The notes below the pieces were generated by a model. That model had not been told where the DNA came from. It saw only the letters and a program-made list of their open reading frames with translations, and did no database searches. Made by a program: the position numbers and the translations under genes. DNA of 64,000 nt from Photobacterium halotolerans DSM 18316 (GTDB lineage Bacteria > Pseudomonadota > Gammaproteobacteria > Enterobacterales > Vibrionaceae), in NCBI RefSeq assembly GCF_000425165.1, contig NZ_KE384320.1:124001-188000 (forward strand), read 5' to 3'. Positions 16,791 through 26,302 of this stretch are shown here, one piece after another. The first letter of the stretch is position 1. The number at the start of each line of letters is the position of its first letter.

Positions 16791-16828
16791 AGAAAAAGGC
16801 TGACAAGCGATTTCCACCGCAGTCAGCC
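16791..16828 (-). terminator. Rho-independent terminator after lon
   Basis: Read leftward, GGCTGAC pairs with GTCAGCC across a 17-base loop and is followed by TTTTTCTG. It lies 11 bases past the lon stop codon and separates lon from hupB. Confidence 0.75.
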
Positions 16829-16839
16829 CCTTACATCTG

Positions 16840-19212
16840 TTAATTTTGCTGCATATCACTGTTTTGAGCGTTTACCAGCTCGATCCCTGTCGGATTATTT
16901 TCCAGGGCGATGCGTAATACATCATCAATCCAGCGAACCGGGCGAACTTCCAAATCGGCAATAACGTTGTCCGGGATCTCTTCCAGATCACGTTCATTTT
17001 CTTTCGGAATCAGCACGGTTTTAATGCCGCCACGGTGTGCTGCCAGCAGTTTTTCTTTCAAACCACCGATAGGCAGAACCTCACCACGCAGGGTAATCTC
17101 ACCTGTCATCGCAACATCACTGCGCACAGGGTTACCTGTCAGGCTCGACACCAGTGCCGTACACATTGCTATACCCGCACTTGGGCCGTCTTTAGGGGTC
17201 GCCCCTTCAGGAACATGAACATGGATATCACGCTTCTCATAGAAGTCGTTGTTAATACCCAGTTTCTCGGCACGAGTACGCACCACAGTCATTGCTGCCT
17301 GGATAGACTCCTGCATCACATCACCAAGAGACCCGGTGTAAGACAGCTTGCCTTTGCCCGGCATAGACTCAGTTTCAATGGTCAGTAAATCGCCGCCCAC
17401 CTCGGTCCACGCCAGCCCGGTGACTTGCCCAATACGGTTGCTTTCTTCTGCTTTTCCGTAGTCAAAGCGCTGCACACCCAGGTAGCGTTTCAGGTTCGCC
17501 TGATTAATGGTGACCTTCTTCACTTCCGGGTTCAGCAGGATCTCTTTCACCGCTTTACGGCACAGTTTGGAAATTTCACGCTCGAGATTACGCACACCAG
17601 CTTCACGGGTATAGTAGCGGATAATGCCAATGATGGCAGAATCTTCTATCTCCACTTCGCCTTTTTTCAGGCCGTTACGCTGAATCTGTTTTTCCAGCAA
17701 GTGACGTTTGGCGATATTAAGTTTTTCGTCCTCGGTATAACCAGACAGACGAATCACTTCCATACGGTCCAACAACGGGCCAGGAATATTCATCGAGTTC
17801 GATGTTGCCACGAACATCACGTCGGACAAATCATAATCCACTTCCAGATAATGGTCGTTAAACGCATTGTTCTGTTCCGGATCCAGCACTTCCAGCAGGG
17901 CTGACGCGGGATCGCCACGCATGTCGGAAGACATCTTGTCGATCTCATCCAGCAGGAACAGTGGGTTTTTCACGCCAACTTTGGCCATTTTCTGGATCAG
18001 CTTGCCTGGCATTGAGCCGATGTAAGTCCGGCGGTGACCACGGATTTCCGCTTCATCACGCACCCCACCCAGTGCCATACGCACGTATTTACGGCCAGTG
18101 GCAGCAGCAATCGACTGTCCCAGAGAGGTTTTACCGACACCAGGAGGGCCAACCAGACACAGAATCGGGCCTTTCAGCTTATTGATACGGCTCTGGACAG
18201 CTAAGTACTCAAGAATGCGGTCTTTGACGCGCTCCAGACCATAGTGATCGGCGTTGAGGATCTCTTCCGCTTTAGCCAGATCTTTCTTGACCTTGGTGCG
18301 CTTGTGCCAGGGCACACTCAGCATCCAGTCAATATAACCACGAACCACAGTCGCTTCAGCTGACATCGGTGACATCATTTTCAGCTTTTGCAATTCCTGC
18401 TCAGTCTTTTCACGCGCTTCCGCAGGCATCTTCGACTCGTCGATTTTTTTCTTCAACGATTCGAATTCATCCGGCGCATCGTCCAGCTCACCCAGTTCTT
18501 TCTGGATGGCTTTCATCTGTTCATTCAGATAGTACTCGCGCTGGCTCTTTTCCATCTGTTTCTTGACGCGGCCACGGATACGCTTCTCGACCTGCAGCAG
18601 ATCAATTTCAGACTCCATCATGGCCATCAGGAACTCAAGACGTTCCGTGATATCCACGATTTCGAGCACTTTCTGCTTATCTGCCAATTTCAGTGGCATG
18701 TGCGCAGCAATGGTATCAGCAAGGCGAGCAGCCTCATCAATACCATTCAGTGACGTTAACACTTCAGGCGGGATCTTTTTGTTCAGCTTGATAAAGCCTT
18801 CAAACTGATTGATCGCAGTGCGAACCAGCACTTCCTGCTCGCGTTCGTCCATTTCCGGCGTGACCAGAAATTCCGCTTCCGCACTGAAAAATTCGTCGTC
18901 AGTCAACTTCTTAACGTTTGCACGCTGCTGACCTTCTACCAACACCTTCACTGTGCCATCAGGCAATTTCAGGAGCTGCAGTATGGTCGCTACTGTGCCG
19001 ACATCATAGAGATCGTCAACGGTTGGTTCGTCAGTTGCCGCTTCTTTTTGGGCAACCAACAAAATTTGTTTATCGTTATCCATTGCGGTTTCAAGGCAAC
19101 GAATGGATTTATCCCGGCCTACAAACAATGGAATAACCATATGAGGGTAGACCACCACGTCACGCAGTGGCAGAACGGGAATGGCAAGGCGTTCCGAACG
19201 CTCCAGGTTCAT
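16840..19212 (-). CDS. lon: ATP-dependent protease Lon
   Basis: A 790-residue protease of E. coli Lon type (784 residues). The N-terminal substrate domain begins [25 protein letters not shown]. The AAA+ module carries GPPGVGKTS (Walker A, near residue 357) and [10 protein letters not shown] (Walker B). The C-terminal protease domain has the catalytic serine in [15 protein letters not shown] and the lysine in [13 protein letters not shown]. It degrades misfolded proteins and regulators. A heat-shock promoter is visible immediately upstream. Confidence 0.98.
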   Translation of the reverse strand: MNLERSERLAIPVLPLRDVVVYPHMVIPLFVGRDKSIRCLETAMDNDKQILLVAQKEAATDEPTVDDLYDVGTVATILQLLKLPDGTVKVLVEGQQRANVKKLTDDEFFSAEAEFLVTPEMDEREQEVLVRTAINQFEGFIKLNKKIPPEVLTSLNGIDEAARLADTIAAHMPLKLADKQKVLEIVDITERLEFLMAMMESEIDLLQVEKRIRGRVKKQMEKSQREYYLNEQMKAIQKELGELDDAPDEFESLKKKIDESKMPAEAREKTEQELQKLKMMSPMSAEATVVRGYIDWMLSVPWHKRTKVKKDLAKAEEILNADHYGLERVKDRILEYLAVQSRINKLKGPILCLVGPPGVGKTSLGQSIAAATGRKYVRMALGGVRDEAEIRGHRRTYIGSMPGKLIQKMAKVGVKNPLFLLDEIDKMSSDMRGDPASALLEVLDPEQNNAFNDHYLEVDYDLSDVMFVATSNSMNIPGPLLDRMEVIRLSGYTEDEKLNIAKRHLLEKQIQRNGLKKGEVEIEDSAIIGIIRYYTREAGVRNLEREISKLCRKAVKEILLNPEVKKVTINQANLKRYLGVQRFDYGKAEESNRIGQVTGLAWTEVGGDLLTIETESMPGKGKLSYTGSLGDVMQESIQAAMTVVRTRAEKLGINNDFYEKRDIHVHVPEGATPKDGPSAGIAMCTALVSSLTGNPVRSDVAMTGEITLRGEVLPIGGLKEKLLAAHRGGIKTVLIPKENERDLEEIPDNVIADLEVRPVRWIDDVLRIALENNPTGIELVNAQNSDMQQN

Positions 19213-19248
19213 ATTGTTCTCTCTTTCCGTTCAGTCTCTTTTAGTGAG

Positions 19249-19278
19249 TATATGGGGGCAGACTGACAAGATTCAACG
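19249..19278 (-). promoter_or_regulatory. Sigma-32 (heat-shock) promoter of lon
   Basis: On the minus strand, CGTTGAAT (19271-19278) is followed after 12 bases by CCCCCATATA (19249-19258). This fits the sigma-32 consensus (CTTGAAA, then CCCCAT-T) and closely resembles the known E. coli lon promoter, which also has GTTGAAT and CCCCATATA. The -10 element lies about 36 bases before the lon start codon. Confidence 0.85.
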
Positions 19279-19297
19279 GTCGATTTGCCAGAAAATC

Positions 19298-19322
19298 AAA
19301 AAGGAGGCCAAAGCCTCCTTTA
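19298..19322 (-). terminator. Rho-independent terminator after clpX
   Basis: Stem AAAGGAGGC/GCCTCCTTT with a tight loop, followed on the minus strand by TTTTTGA. It lies 30 bases past the clpX stop and directly upstream of the lon promoter. Confidence 0.85.
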
Positions 19323-19351
19323 TTTACTCAAACTGTACGTTTTGCAACCAC

Positions 19352-20632
19352 TTACTCGCCGCCTGCAGCTTGATTTTCCGTGTTTTCATAAATCAGCAAA
19401 GGTTCAGATTCTCCCTTAATAACCGATTCATCAATCACGACTTTACTCACGCCTTCGGCAGAAGGTAGCTCATACATAGTATCCAGCAGCACCGCCTCTA
19501 CGATAGAGCGAAGGCCACGTGCACCGGTTTTACGTTCCATGGCTTTACGGGCAATTGCCTGCAGCGCATCGTCACGAAATTCCAGTTCAACGTTTTCCAG
19601 CTCCAGTAATGCAGCATACTGTTTTGTCAGCGCATTTTTCGGTTCACGCAGAATCTGCACCAGAGCAGATTCATCCAGCTCACTCAAAATCGCAGTGACT
19701 GGCAGACGACCGATAAACTCAGGGATCAGACCGTATTTCACCAGATCTTCCGGTTCGACTTTCTCGAACAAATCACTGAGTGTGTTGCGCTGGTCTTTAG
19801 AGCGGACTTCCGCACCAAAGCCAATACCTGAACTGGTTGCCACACGCTGCTCTACCACTTTATCCAGGCCTGCAAACGCACCACCACAAATAAAGAGTAT
19901 TTTCGATGTATCAACCTGCAGGAACTCCTGCTGAGGATGTTTACGGCCGCCCTGTGGAGGCACAGAGGCAACCGTACCCTCGATCAACTTCAGCAGCGCC
20001 TGCTGCACACCTTCGCCTGACACGTCACGGGTAATTGACGGGTTGTCAGATTTACGGGAAATCTTGTCAATCTCATCAATATAAACAATTCCGCGCTCAG
20101 CTTTGGCGACATCGTAATCACACTTCTGCAGCAACTTCTGGATGATGTTTTCTACATCTTCGCCGACATAACCGGCTTCGGTCAGGGTCGTCGCATCCGC
20201 CATAGTGAAAGGTACATCCAGCATACGCGCCAGCGTTTCTGCAAGCAGCGTTTTACCACTACCCGTCGGACCTATCAGCAGGATGTTACTTTTACCCAAC
20301 TCGACACCATCACTTGTGGTGTCGCCATTACGCAAACGCTTGTAATGGTTGTAGACAGCTACAGCCAGTACTTTCTTCGCGTGATCCTGGCCGATGACAT
20401 AATCATCTAAGTGCGTGCGGATCTCCCTCGGCGTTGGCAGTTCATTACCATCGCGCTTTGGCATAACTTCTTTGATTTCTTCGCGAATGATGTCGTTACA
20501 CAGATCGACGCACTCATCGCAAATATACACAGAAGGGCCAGCAATCAGCTTGCGAACTTCATGCTGACTTTTACCGCAGAAAGAGCAGTACAGCAGTTTT
20601 CCACTACCACTCTCTTTTCGCTTATCTGTCAT
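19352..20632 (-). CDS. clpX: ATP-dependent Clp protease ATP-binding subunit ClpX
   Basis: A 426-residue AAA+ unfoldase. The N-terminal zinc domain has the four-cysteine pattern [18 protein letters not shown]...[10 protein letters not shown]. Walker A is [15 protein letters not shown], Walker B is [10 protein letters not shown], and the pore loop GYVGEDVE and the sensor region near [10 protein letters not shown] are present. It delivers tagged substrates to ClpP. It lies 114 bases downstream of clpP on the same strand and probably shares its transcript. Confidence 0.98.
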   Translation of the reverse strand: MTDKRKESGSGKLLYCSFCGKSQHEVRKLIAGPSVYICDECVDLCNDIIREEIKEVMPKRDGNELPTPREIRTHLDDYVIGQDHAKKVLAVAVYNHYKRLRNGDTTSDGVELGKSNILLIGPTGSGKTLLAETLARMLDVPFTMADATTLTEAGYVGEDVENIIQKLLQKCDYDVAKAERGIVYIDEIDKISRKSDNPSITRDVSGEGVQQALLKLIEGTVASVPPQGGRKHPQQEFLQVDTSKILFICGGAFAGLDKVVEQRVATSSGIGFGAEVRSKDQRNTLSDLFEKVEPEDLVKYGLIPEFIGRLPVTAILSELDESALVQILREPKNALTKQYAALLELENVELEFRDDALQAIARKAMERKTGARGLRSIVEAVLLDTMYELPSAEGVSKVVIDESVIKGESEPLLIYENTENQAAGGE

Positions 20633-20746
20633 TCGCTAACCTCATATTGGGTTTCACCCATCCTTGCCTTGTTTTGAGTGTATAACATCTCTCGTCACTT
20701 TGCTGTCACCTTGCGCCTTCAAAGCACTGTGCACCATAATGACAGG

Positions 20747-21370
20747 TTAGTCACGCTTATTCAAAACGGCATCGACCAGTCCATACTCCGCAGCCTGCTC
20801 AGCAGACATGAAGTTGTCACGGTCTGTATCTTTTTCAACGATTTCTAATGGTTGGCCAGTATGCTCAGCCAGCAGATTGTTCAATCGCTTCTTAATTGTC
20901 AGAATTTCCTGAGCGTGGATCTGGATATCAGAAGCCTGCCCCTGGAAACCGCCTAATGGTTGATGAATCATTACACGGGAATTAGGCAGACAAAAACGTT
21001 TACCTTTCGCTCCACCTGCCAGCAGGAATGCCCCCATTGAACATGCTTGTCCCATACAGAAGGTACTCACATCCGGTTTGATGTGTTGCATAGTGTCATA
21101 GATGGACATACCTGCAGTGACTGAGCCACCAGGAGAGTTAATATACAGGAAAATATCTTTGTCAGGGTTCTCTGACTCCAGGAACAACAGCTGTGCCACA
21201 ACCAGGTTCGCCATCTGATCTTCAACCTGGCCGGTCAGGAAGATCACACGCTCCTTCAATAGTCGGGAATAGATGTCGTAGGAACGCTCGCCACGAGAGG
21301 TCTGCTCGACCACCATAGGAACCAGCGCATTCATAATTGGCGACATGGCGTTATTATCTTGGTAGCTCAT
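20747..21370 (-). CDS. clpP: ATP-dependent Clp protease proteolytic subunit
   Basis: A 207-residue serine protease that assembles as a double seven-membered ring. The catalytic residues are visible: Ser in [15 protein letters not shown], His in [12 protein letters not shown], and Asp in [12 protein letters not shown]. The N-terminal propeptide (about 14 residues before [21 protein letters not shown]) is as in E. coli. It lies between tig and clpX in the standard order. Confidence 0.98.
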   Translation of the reverse strand: MSYQDNNAMSPIMNALVPMVVEQTSRGERSYDIYSRLLKERVIFLTGQVEDQMANLVVAQLLFLESENPDKDIFLYINSPGGSVTAGMSIYDTMQHIKPDVSTFCMGQACSMGAFLLAGGAKGKRFCLPNSRVMIHQPLGGFQGQASDIQIHAQEILTIKKRLNNLLAEHTGQPLEIVEKDTDRDNFMSAEQAAEYGLVDAVLNKRD

Positions 21371-21434
21371 AACCTTATTTCCCCAAAAAAATTAATGGCC
21401 CGAATGATTGACTCATACGGACCATTGTTAGCAG

Positions 21435-21459
21435 AAGATTTGAAATGAAGTCAAATCTT
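21435..21459. repeat. Perfect inverted repeat between tig and clpP
   Basis: AAGATTTGA (21435-21443) pairs with TCAAATCTT (21451-21459) around a 7-base loop. It lies 19 bases past the tig stop. Without a U-tract it is a poor intrinsic terminator; it may be a processing or attenuation hairpin between the two genes. Confidence 0.6.
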
Positions 21460-21477
21460 TACAGTCATTTCAGTCAA

Positions 21478-22782
21478 TTAAGCAGCTGGTTGCTGATTCA
21501 TCAGCTCATTGAAGCTTACTTCTTTTTCTGAAACCTGTGCTTTAGCCAGCAGAGCATCAATCGCTTGCTCTTCCAGAGCAACATTACGCATGTTGTTCAT
21601 CAGTTGCTCATTCTTTTCATAGTATGCAACAACTTCTGTTGGATCTTCATAAGCAGATGCCATTTCAGTGATCAGCGCCTTAACTCGCTCGTCATCCGCT
21701 TTCAGTTCTTCAGCCTTGATCACTTCACCCAGCAGCAGACCAACCACAACACGACGCTTAGCTTGCTCTTCGAACAGCTCACGTGGCAGCTCTGGTGCAT
21801 TATCCGCATTACCGCCGAAACGCTGAACAGCCTGCTGACGCAGAGTGTTAACTTCCTGGTCAATTAAAGCAGAAGGGACAGCAATGTCGTTTTGCTCAAT
21901 CAGACCATTCAGAACCTGATCTTTGATACGGCCTTTAACCGCTTGCTTCAGCTCACGCTCCATGTTCTTGCGCACTTCAGCTTTCAGACCTTCAACAGAA
22001 CCGTCTTCAACGCCAAACTTCTTCACAAATTCTTCGTTCAGCTCTGGCAGTTCCTGAGCTTCTACTTTGTGCAGCTTGATAGCGAACACAGCCGCTTTAC
22101 CTTTCAGGTTCTCGGCGTGATAGTCTTCAGGGAAAGTCACTTCAATGTTGAACTCTTCACCCGCTTTCTTACCAACGATACCTTCTTCGAAGCCCGGAAT
22201 CATACGGCCCTGGCCCATTGCCAGAGGGAAAGCTTCTGCTTTACCGCCGTCGAATTCTTCACCGTCAATAGAACCCGTGAAATCGATAGTAACACGGCTG
22301 TTTGCGTCAGCAGCGGCATCAACTTCAACCCAGTTAGCTTGCTGCTTGCGCAGCGTTTCCAGCATCTGAGCAACGTCTTCTTCTTTCACTTCAGCGGCTG
22401 GCTTCTCGATAGCAATCTTGTCCAGACCTGTCAGTTCAATCTCAGGGAACACTTCGAAGGTGGCTTTGAAAACCAGGTCTTTACCTTCAGCCATATCAAC
22501 GGGTGTGAACGTTGGTGCGCCAGCCGGGTTAATTTTCTCTTTAACGATCGCTTCAATGTAGTGACGCTGCATCACTTCACCCAGTACGTCCTGACGGACA
22601 GATGCGCCGAACATACGCGCAACCATCTTGATTGGTGCTTTACCAGGACGGAAACCGTCAAAACGACGGGTTTTGGCAATTTTCCGCAGTTGAGCAGTTA
22701 CTGCATCTTCGATGTTTGCAGCAGGTACAGTAATCGTAATTTGGCGTTCTAGGCCTTCAGTGGTTTCAACGGTAACTTGCAT
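21478..22782 (-). CDS. tig: Trigger factor
   Basis: A 434-residue ribosome-associated chaperone and prolyl isomerase. The ribosome-binding signature GFRPGKAP is near residue 42. An FKBP domain occupies about 150-245 ([37 protein letters not shown]), and the helical C-terminal chaperone domain follows. The length is close to E. coli Tig (432). The ATG at 22782 is taken because GAGG sits 9 bases upstream and gives [13 protein letters not shown], the conserved start. A small hairpin, ACTCAG-TCAAC-CTGAGT, lies just ahead of its ribosome-binding site. Confidence 0.97.
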   Translation of the reverse strand: MQVTVETTEGLERQITITVPAANIEDAVTAQLRKIAKTRRFDGFRPGKAPIKMVARMFGASVRQDVLGEVMQRHYIEAIVKEKINPAGAPTFTPVDMAEGKDLVFKATFEVFPEIELTGLDKIAIEKPAAEVKEEDVAQMLETLRKQQANWVEVDAAADANSRVTIDFTGSIDGEEFDGGKAEAFPLAMGQGRMIPGFEEGIVGKKAGEEFNIEVTFPEDYHAENLKGKAAVFAIKLHKVEAQELPELNEEFVKKFGVEDGSVEGLKAEVRKNMERELKQAVKGRIKDQVLNGLIEQNDIAVPSALIDQEVNTLRQQAVQRFGGNADNAPELPRELFEEQAKRRVVVGLLLGEVIKAEELKADDERVKALITEMASAYEDPTEVVAYYEKNEQLMNNMRNVALEEQAIDALLAKAQVSEKEVSFNELMNQQPAA

Positions 22783-22948
22783 TTTCTTAAACCTCAAAAC
22801 TGACTCAGGTTGACTGAGTTATCTTGCCCGTCAGATCTCTGCTGACGCTGGCATCCTTTCGTGTTACGGCTTGAACACCATAACGCCTGAATTCGGTCAA
22901 TTTCTGTATCACTAGCCAGTGCCACTGAAACAAAAATTAAAGCGCGGT

Positions 22949-22977
22949 ATTATAACGACCCAGCCCTCTTTCGTCGA
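22949..22977 (-). promoter_or_regulatory. Candidate sigma-70 promoter for tig
   Basis: On the minus strand a perfect TATAAT (22949-22954) is preceded, 17 bases away, by TCGACG (22972-22977), a partial match to TTGACA. It would give a leader of about 160 bases before tig. Confidence 0.55.
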
Positions 22978-23200
22978 GGCATCTGGCGTCATACCAAGTG
23001 TAAACCTTCGGACAAGATAGGGGCTGAATTCGCATTTTCAAGAGAAAACACGAAAAAATTGCAGTTTAGCCTCGCTTTTTTGTTCAAATGTCGATTCAGT
23101 GCAGGAAATTTAATCAATACTGCATGCTGCTTTGCGCACTGAAACCTAAGATGAAAAATGAATAAGCGGCTAGAAAAAGAAAGGGGGTAACGGAGAAAAG
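22978..23200. other. Intergenic stretch between the tRNA-Arg gene and the tig promoter
   Basis: No convincing coding sequence is present; a reading frame at 22989-23249 on the minus strand overlaps the tRNA gene and is rejected. Immediately past the tRNA 3' end the minus strand reads a pyrimidine-rich TTACCCCCTTTCTTTTTC without a clear hairpin. How tRNA transcription ends here is not evident. Confidence 0.5.
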
Positions 23201-23277
23201 TGGCGCGCCCTGCAGGATTCGAACCTGCGACCACATGCTTAGAAGGCACGTGCTCTATCCAACTGAGCTAAGGGCGC
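23201..23277 (-). tRNA. tRNA-Arg (anticodon TCT)
   Basis: A 77-base cloverleaf with an encoded CCA end. Acceptor arms GCGCCCT/AGGGCGC pair fully. The D arm has GCTCAGTTGGATAGAGC, the anticodon loop is CTTCTAA (anticodon TCT, reading AGA), and the T arm is GCAGG-TTCGAAT-CCTGC. A strong promoter lies about 40 bases upstream. Confidence 0.97.
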
Positions 23278-23322
23278 ATTGTCTGAGAGTTAACAACCAG
23301 GTGCGTTAACTGACGGGGGTGA

Positions 23323-23350
23323 ATTATACGTCGCTTGAGATCAAGGTCAA
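23323..23350 (-). promoter_or_regulatory. Promoter of tRNA-Arg with GC-rich discriminator
   Basis: TTGACC (23345-23350) and a perfect TATAAT (23323-23328) are separated by 16 bases. The sequence after the -10 box is TCACCCCCGTC, a C-rich discriminator like those of stable-RNA promoters under stringent control. The expected leader before the mature tRNA is about 40 bases. Confidence 0.85.
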
Positions 23351-23546
23351 CGATAAAACGTTAAAATACCTCGCCAAATGCACCAAGCGGTTAAACTTAC
23401 GGCAAACATCCACCTTGGCAGCCTTAGCGAAACGCATTCATTTTCTGGGTTGCCAGGCGCTTATTGTTTGAAAGCCTTTAGATTGCAGTATTTTAACCAG
23501 CGATTATCTCTTTACTGACGCAGATATTTTATCTGAAGACCGCAAA

Positions 23547-23562
23547 AAGCAAACGTTTGCGC
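23547..23562 (+). promoter_or_regulatory. PurR-like operator upstream of folD
   Basis: AAGCAAACGTTTGCGC contains the perfect palindrome GCAAACGTTTGC, the core of the PurR operator (ACGCAAACGTTTTCGT type). A TATAGAT sequence follows at once and may be the -10 box, so a bound repressor would block the promoter. The site is about 70 bases before the folD start codon. Confidence 0.7.
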
Positions 23563-23629
23563 TATAGATTTCCCCCTTTATCTCTGCGACAATAAGCCAG
23601 ATCAGTTCATTTCTGTACGAAGGAAAATC

Positions 23630-24487
23630 ATGGCCGCTCAAATCATTGATGGAAAACTTATCTCACAAACTGTCAGACAAGAAGTTGCTGCACGTGTTAA
23701 GGCTCGCACTGACGCGGGATTACGTGCACCTGGGTTAGCCGTCATTCTGGTAGGTCAGGATCCTGCCTCACAGATTTATGTCGGCAGCAAGCGCAAAGCC
23801 TGTGAAGAAGTGGGCTTTATTTCCCGCTCATTCGATCTTCCTGCAGATACCGCAGAAGTCGAACTGCTGGCGCTGATTGATGAACTGAATGCGGATCAGT
23901 CCATAGACGGAATACTGGTACAGCTGCCTCTGCCTGCAGGTATTGATTCCACCAAAGTGCTTGAACATATTAATCCCGAGAAAGATGTCGACGGCTTCCA
24001 CCCCTATAATGTCGGCCGTCTGTGCCAGCGCATCCCTAAGCTGCGCTCATGCACACCAAAGGGGATTATCACTCTGCTGGAGCGTTATAACATCCAGGCA
24101 CGTGGTAAACATGCAGTGATTGTAGGTGCCTCTAATATCGTTGGCCGCCCGATGACCCTTGAATTGCTGCTTGCCGGCGCCACCACCACGACCTGCCACC
24201 GATTCACCCAGGATCTGGAAAGCCATGTTCGTCAGGCTGATATCCTGGTGGTCGCGGTAGGAAAGCCTAACTTTATTCCGGGTAGCTGGATTAAAGAAGG
24301 CGCAACTATCATAGATGTCGGTATCAATCGCCTGGACAACGGCACACTGGTAGGTGATGTGGAATACGATGTCGCGCGCCAGAAAGCCAGACACATTACC
24401 CCTGTCCCTGGCGGTGTTGGCCCGATGACGGTTGCCACACTGATCGAAAACACCCTGCTGGCCTGCGAACAATTCCACGAAAGCTGA
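23630..24487 (+). CDS. folD: Bifunctional methylenetetrahydrofolate dehydrogenase / methenyltetrahydrofolate cyclohydrolase
   Basis: A 285-residue cytosolic enzyme that interconverts methylene-, methenyl- and 10-formyl-tetrahydrofolate, the last being the one-carbon donor for purines. Visible signatures are the catalytic lysine in [14 protein letters not shown] (near residue 54), the QLPLPAGID motif, [14 protein letters not shown], the NADP loop [13 protein letters not shown] and [14 protein letters not shown] near the C-terminus. GAAGGAAAATC precedes the ATG. It is followed by a bidirectional terminator shared with galU. A PurR-type box upstream suggests purine repression. Confidence 0.97.
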   Translation: MAAQIIDGKLISQTVRQEVAARVKARTDAGLRAPGLAVILVGQDPASQIYVGSKRKACEEVGFISRSFDLPADTAEVELLALIDELNADQSIDGILVQLPLPAGIDSTKVLEHINPEKDVDGFHPYNVGRLCQRIPKLRSCTPKGIITLLERYNIQARGKHAVIVGASNIVGRPMTLELLLAGATTTTCHRFTQDLESHVRQADILVVAVGKPNFIPGSWIKEGATIIDVGINRLDNGTLVGDVEYDVARQKARHITPVPGGVGPMTVATLIENTLLACEQFHES

Positions 24488-24511
24488 CAGGTATTCGGTT
24501 ATTCCAGAGAC

Positions 24512-24543
24512 AAAAAAAGCGAGGTAGTCCACCTCGCTTTTTT
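24512..24543. terminator. Bidirectional terminator between folD and galU
   Basis: An 8 bp stem AGCGAGGT/ACCTCGCT with a 5-base loop is flanked by A7 on the left and T6 on the right, so it can end transcripts from both converging genes. Confidence 0.92.
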
Positions 24544-24590
24544 GTTATTCGCCAGTACCGGCCTGCTTTTATAACCCGCGATAAACCGCG

Positions 24591-25493
24591 TTAATTTTGC
24601 AGCGTTTTCAGATACGCCGCGAAATCTTTCCCGAGCACAGGGTGGCGCAAGCCGTATTCTACGAATGCCTGCATATAGCCCAGTTTACTTCCGCAGTCAT
24701 GACTTTTGCCTGTCATGTGGAACGCATTCACCTGCTGCTTTTCCATCAGCATATCAATGGCGTCTGTCAGCTGAATTTCATCCCCTGCTCCAATCGGCGT
24801 TTTGGCAAGAATTTCCCAGATTTCGGCAGGAAGGATATAACGTCCCACGATGGCCAGGTTAGACGGTGCCTCATCCACCGCTGGCTTTTCAACAACCTTA
24901 GCCATAGATGCGGAATCGCCTGGTGCAATTTGCTCGCCATTCACATCAGCCACACCATAGTTAGACACTTCCGACATTGGCACCGGCTCTACCATGACCT
25001 GGCTAACGCCTGTTTCATTGAACAGCCTGACCATAGCAGCCATATTTTCGCTGCGCAGATCGCTGGCGGCATCATCCAGAATGACATCTGGCAGAACGAC
25101 GGCAAACGGCTCGTTGCCAACCAGAGGACGGGCGCAAAGTACCGCATGACCCAGGCCTTTTGCCTGGCCCTGACGCACATGCATTATGGTCACATCACTT
25201 GGGCAGATATTCTGTACTTCGTCCAGCAACTGACGCTTAACCCGTTTCTCAAGCGTCGCTTCCAGCTCAAAAGAAGTATCAAAATGGTTTTCAATTGAGT
25301 TTTTAGAAGAATGGGTAACCAGCACGATTTCTTTAATACCGGCCGCAACACATTCATTCACTACATATTGAATCAGAGGTTTATCCACAATAGGCAGCAT
25401 CTCTTTGGGAATGGCCTTGGTGGCTGGTAACATCCTGGTTCCTAAACCGGCTACCGGAATGACCGCTTTACGAACTGGGGAAGACTTTTGCAT
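24591..25493 (-). CDS. galU: UTP-glucose-1-phosphate uridylyltransferase
   Basis: A 300-residue enzyme making UDP-glucose, the precursor for LPS, capsule and, through ugd in this window, UDP-glucuronate. The nucleotidyl-transfer motif is [45 protein letters not shown] and [12 protein letters not shown] are also as in E. coli GalU (302 residues). I take the ATG at 25493 (GGA 7 bases upstream, about ten residues ahead of the AVIPV strand as in E. coli); ATGs at 25505 and 25517 are possible. It neighbours an rssB-type gene, as galU does in enterobacteria, but here rfaH lies between them. Confidence 0.95.
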   Translation of the reverse strand: MQKSSPVRKAVIPVAGLGTRMLPATKAIPKEMLPIVDKPLIQYVVNECVAAGIKEIVLVTHSSKNSIENHFDTSFELEATLEKRVKRQLLDEVQNICPSDVTIMHVRQGQAKGLGHAVLCARPLVGNEPFAVVLPDVILDDAASDLRSENMAAMVRLFNETGVSQVMVEPVPMSEVSNYGVADVNGEQIAPGDSASMAKVVEKPAVDEAPSNLAIVGRYILPAEIWEILAKTPIGAGDEIQLTDAIDMLMEKQQVNAFHMTGKSHDCGSKLGYMQAFVEYGLRHPVLGKDFAAYLKTLQN

Positions 25494-25627
25494 TGCTTTT
25501 TCCATGTACGTTGTCATTGTCTGCCGCAATATAGCAAACTTGCCTTTATGCAGCGAGAGATCTGAGCAATAAGCGTGAACTCGTGCCCTCCGGGACAAAA
25601 AGACAGACTGTGTAATAATGATAAAAC

Positions 25628-25652
25628 AAAAAAAGGGTTGACCGTGGTCAGG
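25628..25652 (-). terminator. Possible terminator after rfaH
   Basis: Read leftward, a short TGACC/GGTCA inverted pair with an adjacent CCC is followed by TTTTTTTG. The loop is very tight, so the fold is uncertain, but its position right after the rfaH stop and the U-tract fit a terminator. Confidence 0.45.
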
Positions 25653-26153
25653 TTATCCGCGCCGGACGATATCTGCATTATCTACACTGATTTTCACCGG
25701 TTTACCGAGCAGGTTTATCAGCATGAATGAGCGCTTTTCGCCGTCAGGCTCCTGATAGATGGCTTCAAGACCTTTGAACTGCCCTTGTTTCAGCTCAAGG
25801 CACTCACCGGGTTTGGGCAGGTTAGACAACAGACTTCTGTGCTCTTCGCAGTTTTCATTTGTCATTAATTCAAACAGCAATTCAGGCTGAACTTTTTGCG
25901 GATATGCCCCCTGACGGATAAAATCAGCCACACCGCGCGTGGAACGGACTGTGGTATAGCTGACATATTCAGGATCAAAACAGACAAACATATAATTAGG
26001 GAACAGTGGTTCATTCACTGTAACGCGTTTTCCGCGCACCACTTTCTCAACAAGTACCTGAGGGTAATAGCATTCCACCCCCTGACGATCCAGATTGACC
26101 ACGGCCCGCTCCTGCTCGCTTCGCTTGCAATAAAGTAGGTACCAATCTTTCAT
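25653..26153 (-). CDS. rfaH: Transcription antitermination protein RfaH
   Basis: A 166-residue NusG paralogue. RfaH binds RNA polymerase paused at an ops element and lets it read long polysaccharide, secretion or conjugation operons. The N-terminal NGN domain begins MKDWYLLYCKRSEQERAVVNLDRQ, with RGKRVTVNEPLFPNYMFVCFDPE and VRSTRGVADFIR, all near-identical in pattern to E. coli RfaH. The C-terminal KOW-type domain has FKGLEAIYQEPDGEKRSFMLINLLGK. The length (162 in E. coli) agrees. No full ops element occurs in the window. Confidence 0.95.
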   Translation of the reverse strand: MKDWYLLYCKRSEQERAVVNLDRQGVECYYPQVLVEKVVRGKRVTVNEPLFPNYMFVCFDPEYVSYTTVRSTRGVADFIRQGAYPQKVQPELLFELMTNENCEEHRSLLSNLPKPGECLELKQGQFKGLEAIYQEPDGEKRSFMLINLLGKPVKISVDNADIVRRG

Positions 26154-26302
26154 ATCGTCTCTGCCCGGAAAATGTCTGTCTGAAATTGATTATATGGTGG
26201 AAGGTGTAAACCTCAATAGTTTCCCTGTACATTGACGCTAAGCGCTTACTTTTCCAACGTTTTTCAGTTTTTCGCCAAAGCTGATGGGTTATTGATTATT
26301 TG

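Noticed and set aside
21892-22752. A 286-codon open frame on the plus strand
   Set aside because: It lies wholly opposite tig, whose product is certain. The predicted protein is rich in Phe/Leu/Asn as expected from an antisense frame and has no domain.
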